Part shown: positions 29,307-34,220 of the stretch, piece by piece
Layout of the letters: the number at the start of each line of letters is the position of its first letter
Position numbering within the stretch: the stretch's first letter is position 1
NCBI GenBank assembly: GCA_021463505.1
Contig: JAJTYR010000040.1
Coordinates: forward strand, 1-34,220
Direction of reading: 5' to 3'
DNA from: Burkholderiaceae bacterium
GTDB taxonomy: Bacteria; Pseudomonadota; Gammaproteobacteria; Burkholderiales; Burkholderiaceae_E
Length of the DNA: 34,220 nt
Made by a program: the position numbers and the translations under genes
Notes under the pieces: generated by a model
Told to the model about the DNA's origin: nothing
Seen by the model: the letters and a program-made list of their open reading frames with translations, nothing else
Databases searched by the model: none

Positions 29307-30248
29307 TCATCCGCCACCCATCGTCGGCAGCAGGATCCGGTAGATCTGGATCATTGCCGGCCCCATCAGCACCAGCAGCAGCGAAGGGAAGATGCAGAAG
29401 ATCAGCGGAAACAGCATCTTCAGCGGGATCTTCGCGGCCTGCTCCTCGGCGCGCTGGCGGCGGCGCACGCGCAACGCATCGGCCTGCACGCGCATCGAAT
29501 CACCGATGCTGGTGCCGAAGCGGTCGGCCTGCAGCATCATCGCGACGAAGCTGGAAATCTCGTCCAGCCCGGTGCGGGCGGCCAGGTTGCGCAGCGCGCG
29601 CTCGCGCGTGGCGCCCAGGCGCAGTTCGAGCCCTACCAGCGTGAGTTCCTCGGACAGCTTCGGACTGCGCACATGGATCTCGGACGCGGTGCGCGCGATC
29701 GCCGCATCGAGCGAAAGACCCGATTCCACGCAGACGATCATCAGGTCGAGGGCGTCCGGAAACGCCTCGAACAACTCCCGCTGGCGCATCTCGGTGAGGC
29801 GCGCCAGCACGCCGTTCGGCAGGTAGTAGCCGAACGCAGCCGCGGCGAGCAGCGCCAGCATCGGCTCGTTGCCCTCCCAGTTGCGCACACCGGTGAACAG
29901 CAACAACGCCACCGGAAACGCCACCGCCAGCAGCGCCTTGGCCGCGAAATAGATGATCGGCGCCGACTCGTCGCGGAAACCCGCGTTCATGAACTTCGCG
30001 CGGATGCGGCCGATCTCCTCGTCCTTCTTCGGCGCAGCGAGCTTCGCCATGGGCCCCGCCGCCCGCGCCACGCGCGTGCGCCATTGGGGAACGTCGGCGG
30101 CACCTTCGAGCGCACTCCTGCCGACGACCTCCTGAAGGCGGCCGCGCACACCGCGGCCGCGCAAGAGGAATCCGCCAACGCCGTAGACGAAGCCGAAGAC
30201 CGCGACGAACAGCGCCGCGAGCACCAGGTACATCGTGTTGGTTTCCAT
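29307..30248 (-). CDS. tadC: Tad pilus inner-membrane platform protein TadC
   Basis: A 313-residue GspF-like (T2SSF) membrane protein that, with TadB, forms the inner-membrane platform of the Flp/Tad pilus motor. An N-terminal membrane helix (about 6-26), two central helices (about 103-150), the cytoplasmic T2SSF helical bundle (about 170-285: FPDALDLMIVCVESGLSLDAAI, then LGLRLGATRERAL-like helices) and a C-terminal helix are seen. It starts 9 nt after the tadB stop and is translated next to its partner. Confidence 0.93.
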   Translation of the reverse strand: METNTMYLVLAALFVAVFGFVYGVGGFLLRGRGVRGRLQEVVGRSALEGAADVPQWRTRVARAAGPMAKLAAPKKDEEIGRIRAKFMNAGFRDESAPIIYFAAKALLAVAFPVALLLFTGVRNWEGNEPMLALLAAAAFGYYLPNGVLARLTEMRQRELFEAFPDALDLMIVCVESGLSLDAAIARTASEIHVRSPKLSEELTLVGLELRLGATRERALRNLAARTGLDEISSFVAMMLQADRFGTSIGDSMRVQADALRVRRRQRAEEQAAKIPLKMLFPLIFCIFPSLLLVLMGPAMIQIYRILLPTMGGG

Positions 30249-30257
30249 CGCCGGCTC

Positions 30258-31232
30258 CTAGACCCTGATCTTCACGATGCGCCACATCCAGAAGATGCCG
30301 ACGACCATTGCGCCCAGCGCGAACATGATCAGCTGGACACCGGCCGGATCCTTCCACAGCACTTCCATGAAGCCCGGGCTCACCAGGTTCAACGCCAGCG
30401 CGGCGACGAACGGCAGCAGCGTCAGCACCCAGGCCGACATGCGCCCCTCGGCACTCAACACGCGTACGGTGCCGTAGAGCTTGAAGCGCTCGCGGATCAG
30501 CCGGCCGATGTTGTCGAGGATCTCGGCGAGGTTGCCGCCGGTTTCGCGCTGCAGCACCACGGCCACCGCAAAAAAACGCAGGTCTTCCACCGGCACGCGC
30601 GCGGCCAGGTTCAGCATCGCGTCCGAGATCGGCAGGCCGTAATTCACCTCCTCGAACGCGGAGGCAAACTCGCCGCCGATCGGATCCGGCAGTTCCTCGG
30701 CCACCATCTGCAGTGCGGTGGGAAACGCGTGCCCGGCACGCAGTGCGCGCGCGATCAGTTCGACCGCGTCGGGCAGTTGCGCCTCGAGCCGCTTGAGCCG
30801 CCGGTTGCGCGCCATGCCCAGCCACAGGAACGGCAGCAGCACTGCTCCCAGGCCGAGCATCGTCGCCAGCCACAGCGGCTGGCGCAGTGCGAGCAGCACC
30901 AGGAACACCGCCACCATCAGCAGCGCGGTCGTGGCGAGAAAACGCGAGGTCTTCATCACGATCCCGGCCTGCTGCAGCATCTTCTCCAGGCTGCCCACGC
31001 GCGGCAGCGCCAGCAGCAGCTTGCCGAGGACGCCGACCTGGTCGGCCTCGCGTGCCTTGATCAGCGACGAAGCCTGGACACCATGCCCGCCGGCGTGCAA
31101 GGCACGCAACCGGCGCTCGAGCTGACGCACTTCCGCGCTGCTGGTGTCGCGCCAGAGCAGGAATCCGCCCTCGAGCAGCAGCACCACCGCGAGGAAGCAG
31201 ACCAGCAGGAAGATCGAGAAGCCCCAGTCCAT
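30258..31232 (-). CDS. tadB: Tad pilus inner-membrane platform protein TadB
   Basis: A 324-residue T2SSF-domain membrane protein, paralogous to TadC. It has an N-terminal helix (about 5-25), central helices (about 90-140), the conserved cytoplasmic segment (LPDAVELIARALRAGHAFPTAL at about 153-174; RVPVEDLRFFAVAVVLQRETGGNLAEIL at about 212-240) and two C-terminal helices. It engages the TadA ATPase during pilus assembly. It lies between tadA (29 nt upstream) and tadC. Confidence 0.93.
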   Translation of the reverse strand: MDWGFSIFLLVCFLAVVLLLEGGFLLWRDTSSAEVRQLERRLRALHAGGHGVQASSLIKAREADQVGVLGKLLLALPRVGSLEKMLQQAGIVMKTSRFLATTALLMVAVFLVLLALRQPLWLATMLGLGAVLLPFLWLGMARNRRLKRLEAQLPDAVELIARALRAGHAFPTALQMVAEELPDPIGGEFASAFEEVNYGLPISDAMLNLAARVPVEDLRFFAVAVVLQRETGGNLAEILDNIGRLIRERFKLYGTVRVLSAEGRMSAWVLTLLPFVAALALNLVSPGFMEVLWKDPAGVQLIMFALGAMVVGIFWMWRIVKIRV

Positions 31233-31261
31233 CGTCGCTCCCGTTGCCGCCGTTCAGGCGC

Positions 31262-32611
31262 TCATTCGTAGGTCCGACCCGGATCGAACATGTCGTCGGG
31301 CAGCTCGATGCCACGCACCAGGAGCCGCTCGAGGAACTTCGGGCGCACGCCGGTGGCGTGGAAACGTCCGACGACCTGGCCGTCGGCCTGCACGCCGGTC
31401 TGGCGAAAGACGAAGATCTCCTGCATCGTGATCACGTCGCCTTCCAGGCCGGTGATCTCCGACAGGCTCACGACCTTGCGCTTGCCATCGCTGAGGCGCC
31501 CGACCTGCAGCACCGCCGTCAGTGCCGAAGCGATCTGCTGGCGCATCGCCTTCGGCGACAACTGCATGCCGGCCATGCCGAGCATGTTTTCGACGCGGGT
31601 CAGCGCGTCGCGCGGCGCGTTCGCGTGCACCGTGGCCATCGATCCCTCGTGGCCGGTGTTCATCGCCTGCAGCATGTCGAGCGTCTCGGCCCCGCGCACC
31701 TCGCCGATGATGATCCGGTCGGGGCGCATGCGCAGGCTGTTGCGCACCAGCGCGCGCTGCGTGACTTCGCCCTTGCCCTCGATGTTGGGCGGGCGCGTTT
31801 CCAGCCGCACGACGTGGGGCTGCTGCAACTGCAGTTCCGCCGCATCCTCGATCGTGACGATGCGTTCGGTGTCCGGGATGTAGCTCGAGAGCACGTTCAG
31901 CAACGTGGTCTTTCCGGTGCCGGTGCCGCCCGAAATCAGCAGATTCAGCTTTGCCCTGACCATGCCGCCGAGCAGCGCCGCCACCTCTGCCGGCAGCGAC
32001 TTGTGCCGGACGAGGTCGTCCATCTTCAACGGCACCGCCGCAAAACGCCGGATCGAAAGCAGCGGCCCGTCGATCGCCAGCGGCGGGATGATCGCGTTCA
32101 CGCGCGATCCGTCGGGCAGCCGCGCGTCGACCATCGGGCTCGATTCGTCGACGCGCCGGCCCACGCGCGAGACGATCTTGTCGATCACCTTCATCAGGTG
32201 CTCGTCGCTGTCGAAGCGGATCGTCGTCGGCTCCAGGCGCCCTGCGCGCTCGACATACACCGACTTGTGGGTGTTGACCAGAATGTCCGAAACCGTCGGG
32301 TCGGCCAGCAGCGGTTCGATCGGGCCGAGCCCCATGATCTCGTTCTGGATGTCGACGACGATCTGCTTGCGCTCGCCCGCGTTCAGCGCCGCGCCGGCCT
32401 CGCCGATCAGGCGCTCGACCAGGATGCGCAGCTCCTCGCGCAGCCGCTCGGGCGTCATCCGGCCCATCACCTCGACGTCGACGCGATCGAGCAACTGCGT
32501 GTGCAGGTCGGTGCGCAACGCACGGTAGGCGGCGCTCTCGGCGCCCGCGAGGATTGCCGCGCCGGACGGCTGCGACATCTGGATCGTGTTCAGTCTTTCG
32601 CGCAACGACAT
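31262..32611 (-). CDS. tadA: Tad pilus assembly ATPase TadA (CpaF)
   Basis: A 449-residue secretion-superfamily hexameric ATPase driving Flp pilus extension and probably retraction. The N-terminal helical domain (1-100) precedes the CpaF-type domain. Walker A is GGTGTGKTT (228-236, Lys234), the Asp/Glu box is near 251-260, Walker B is RIIIGEVRG (299-307), and the His box is [11 protein letters not shown] (321-331). The start at 32611 (MSLRERLN) has AAAGGTG just upstream; an in-frame extension to 32746 lies within tadZ and is rejected. It starts 10 nt after the tadZ stop. Confidence 0.95.
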   Translation of the reverse strand: MSLRERLNTIQMSQPSGAAILAGAESAAYRALRTDLHTQLLDRVDVEVMGRMTPERLREELRILVERLIGEAGAALNAGERKQIVVDIQNEIMGLGPIEPLLADPTVSDILVNTHKSVYVERAGRLEPTTIRFDSDEHLMKVIDKIVSRVGRRVDESSPMVDARLPDGSRVNAIIPPLAIDGPLLSIRRFAAVPLKMDDLVRHKSLPAEVAALLGGMVRAKLNLLISGGTGTGKTTLLNVLSSYIPDTERIVTIEDAAELQLQQPHVVRLETRPPNIEGKGEVTQRALVRNSLRMRPDRIIIGEVRGAETLDMLQAMNTGHEGSMATVHANAPRDALTRVENMLGMAGMQLSPKAMRQQIASALTAVLQVGRLSDGKRKVVSLSEITGLEGDVITMQEIFVFRQTGVQADGQVVGRFHATGVRPKFLERLLVRGIELPDDMFDPGRTYE

Positions 32612-32621
32612 GATGCACCTT

Positions 32622-33785
32622 TCACAGCGACAGGCCGAGCCAGCTGCGCTTGCGCGCGGCCGCCTGCGGCGCCAGCCGATCCGCCAGCGTGAGCAATGCC
32701 TTCGACACCGGATCGCGCGGTGCGCTCCGGAGGATGGGTACGCCATGGTTGATGGCGTGCGCCACCGCGGCGAAGCTGTTCGGAACTTCGAGATCCACCG
32801 GGGTGCCGAGCGCGCGCTGCACGTCGGCCGAGGTGATCTCGCCGCCCTTCTCCCAGCGGTTGACGATCACGTGCAGCTTCTCGCGCGCGTAGCCGAGCGT
32901 GGCGAGCAGCGTGAGCAGTCGCCGGGCGTCGTGGATGAAGGGCAAGGTCAGCTGCAGCGTCAGGTACAGCGCCTCGGCCTGGTCGAGCGCGCGCACCGCG
33001 GCGCCGTCGAGCAGCCGGCCCATGTCGAGCAGCACGAAGTCGAAGCGCTCGCGCGCCACCGACAGGATGCGCTCGACCGCTGCCGGGGTCACGTCCATCG
33101 CACCTTCCGGCGTGTCGGGTGCCGGCAGCACGCGCAGGTTCGGGGCCACCTCCATCATGCTCGATTCGAGGAAGGTCGGATCGAGCCGCGAGACGTCGCG
33201 CGCGAGGTCGGCAATCGTGATCGCCGGACGCACCTCGCTCAGGAACAGGGCCGCGTCACCGAAGTGCAGGTTCAGGTCGATCAACGCGACGCGCTGGCCG
33301 CGTTCGGCGAGCGCATACGCCAGGTTGGTCGACAGGAAAGTCGAGCCGCTGCCGCCCTTGGCCGGCAGGAACGCGAAGACGCGCCCCTTGCGGGCACTGC
33401 CGCGGCGCGCCAGCACTCGCTCGAACTGGCGCGCGAATGCCGCCTTCAGTTCGCCGTTGGCCAGCGGCGTCGGCACCACTTCGCGCACGCCGCTGCGCAT
33501 CACCTGCAGCAGGTATTCGGGCGAGCGCTCGGGCGAAAGCACGATCACCGAGGTCGCCGGCGAGTCGTTCAATGCGCCCTCGATGCGCCGCAGGTCCGCA
33601 TCGCCGAGCACTGGCAGGTCGGCCACGACGAGGTCCGGGCGACCGCGTTCGATCTCGGCGGCAAGTTCGTCGGCCCGGCCGAGTGCGGACGATACGCCGA
33701 TCGAGTCCTCTGCGGGCGGCAGCTGGCGCACCAGTTCCGCAAGGCCGTCGGAAGTCGGCGCGAACAGGGTGAGCTTGATGGTCAT
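32622..33785 (-). CDS. tadZ: Tad pilus localisation protein TadZ (CpaE, MinD/ParA-like)
   Basis: A 387-residue protein with an N-terminal receiver-like domain (about 4-125) lacking an obvious phospho-acceptor pattern, and a C-terminal MinD/ParA-type domain (about 135-375). The deviant Walker A reads KGGSGST (143-149): the first Lys is kept, but the second, catalytic Lys of KGGxGKT is Ser. An A'/switch-like IDLNLHFGD is at 169-177. TadZ proteins place the pilus machine at the cell pole, and several family members have altered Walker A, so a non-hydrolysing scaffold role is plausible. The start at 33785 (MTIKLTLFAP) fits; it follows the small lipoprotein gene by 37 nt. Confidence 0.92.
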   Translation of the reverse strand: MTIKLTLFAPTSDGLAELVRQLPPAEDSIGVSSALGRADELAAEIERGRPDLVVADLPVLGDADLRRIEGALNDSPATSVIVLSPERSPEYLLQVMRSGVREVVPTPLANGELKAAFARQFERVLARRGSARKGRVFAFLPAKGGSGSTFLSTNLAYALAERGQRVALIDLNLHFGDAALFLSEVRPAITIADLARDVSRLDPTFLESSMMEVAPNLRVLPAPDTPEGAMDVTPAAVERILSVARERFDFVLLDMGRLLDGAAVRALDQAEALYLTLQLTLPFIHDARRLLTLLATLGYAREKLHVIVNRWEKGGEITSADVQRALGTPVDLEVPNSFAAVAHAINHGVPILRSAPRDPVSKALLTLADRLAPQAAARKRSWLGLSL

Positions 33786-33822
33786 CCGGAGCAGCCTGTG
33801 CGATGACAGTGGAACGACCCGG

Positions 33823-34131
33823 TCACGGCGACACCGAAGTGCCGCCGATGCCGAGGATGTTGAAGGTCGGCGGCGGCTCCCTGAAACCCTTCTGGTACTG
33901 CTCGATCGTGTTCTGGGCCGCGACACCGTCGATGCCCGCCACCGGATCGGTGTTGCGCGACGCTTCGGGGTTCAGCGTCTGCTGCGCGCGCGCCTGGCGC
34001 ACGGCATCGCCGAAGTGCGCGTCGAGCCGTTGGGTTTCCACCGGCGGCAATCCTGCGCAAGCCGCCAGAAGCACTGCTGCGAGCGAGACGGCGATCGCAG
34101 CCGCGGCCCTGTGTCGAACCTTGCCTTGCAT
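33823..34131 (-). CDS. Small lipoprotein of the tad locus (unknown function)
   Basis: A 102-residue predicted lipoprotein: basic N terminus (MQGKVRHR), hydrophobic core and lipobox LAAC with Cys25. The mature part is hydrophilic, with AHFGDAVRQARAQQTLNPEA (about 38-57), NTDPVAGIDG and QYQKGF motifs, and ends in a short Gly/Thr/Pro stretch. Small lipoproteins of this look sit between the secretin and tadZ genes in betaproteobacterial tad loci; the position equals that of RcpB/CpaD, suggesting a secretin-assisting (pilotin-like) role. AAGGAG lies 6 nt before the ATG at 34131. An alternative ATG at 34149, overlapping the upstream stop, adds six residues. Confidence 0.85.
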   Translation of the reverse strand: MQGKVRHRAAAAIAVSLAAVLLAACAGLPPVETQRLDAHFGDAVRQARAQQTLNPEASRNTDPVAGIDGVAAQNTIEQYQKGFREPPPTFNILGIGGTSVSP

Positions 34132-34145
34132 GCTCGTCTCCTTGC

Positions 34146-34220
34146 TCATTTCATCGAGAAGCCGCCGGCCGACGGCGCGGCGTCGGCCGCGCCGCGCGGC
34201 GCCGGGGCCGTGGGCTGCTG
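34146..34220 (-). CDS. 3' end of an upstream tad-locus gene, probably the secretin (RcpA/CpaC)
   Basis: Only the last 24 codons and the TGA (34146-34148) lie in the window. The readable tail is Ala/Pro-rich (QQPTAPAPRGAADAAPSAGG) and ends in FSMK. Nothing in it identifies the family. Its place just before the lipoprotein and tadZ is where the outer-membrane secretin gene usually sits, so that identity is an inference from order alone. Its stop overlaps the alternative start of the lipoprotein gene (ATGA). Confidence 0.5.
   Translation of the reverse strand, partial: QQPTAPAPRGAADAAPSAGGFSMK

Overview
The window is a GC-rich (about two-thirds G+C by eye), densely packed chromosomal segment of a Gram-negative bacterium. 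Three features point to Betaproteobacteria, probably Burkholderiales: a 14-gene complex I operon with mitochondrial-type NuoG; the ilvI-ilvH-ilvC-psd-pssA order; and a sigma factor/DUF3619/DUF3106/RDD cassette that I know mainly from Burkholderiales. Assignment below order is not possible from the sequence alone.

Layout. (1) 116-15071, minus strand: a complete nuoABCDEFGHIJKLMN operon for NADH:quinone oxidoreductase. (2) 15117-16735, minus: tpiA, secG and tRNA-Leu(GAG), with a readable sigma-70 promoter in front of tpiA and a textbook intrinsic terminator after the tRNA, 45 bp before nuoA. (3) 16732-21625, minus: acetohydroxyacid synthase (ilvI, ilvH), ketol-acid reductoisomerase (ilvC), then phosphatidylserine decarboxylase (psd) and synthase (pssA). 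A sigma-70 promoter lies about 230 nt before ilvI, leaving a long structured leader. (4) 21991-24096, plus: four translationally coupled genes, namely a sigma factor, a one-TM DUF3619 protein, a periplasmic DUF3106 protein with 18-residue repeats, and an RDD membrane protein. (5) 24143-26886, minus: a large Orn/Lys/Arg decarboxylase, behind the wreck of a Phd/VapC-type toxin-antitoxin pair. (6) 27061-28062, plus: a PanE-family ketopantoate reductase. (7) 28078-34220, minus: the back half of a tad/flp pilus locus (partial upstream gene, small lipoprotein, tadZ, tadA, tadB, tadC, TPR-LytR_C lipoprotein).

How they work together. The nuo genes build the respiratory proton pump. The ilv genes supply branched-chain amino acids, and psd/pssA make phosphatidylethanolamine. 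SecG serves protein export. The tad genes build a type IVc pilus: the TadA ATPase, TadB/TadC platform, TadZ polar localiser and accessory lipoproteins. The sigma-DUF3619-DUF3106-RDD block looks like a self-contained envelope-sensing regulatory unit whose function I cannot name. I regard it as the best candidate for an undescribed system here.

Oddities include a perfect 30-bp in-frame tandem duplication in nuoN, a four-run G-quadruplex motif between nuoE and nuoD, a hairpin-bearing 150-bp spacer inside the operon between nuoC and nuoD, TadZ lacking the Walker A lysine, and the decayed TA locus whose frame is open into the decarboxylase.
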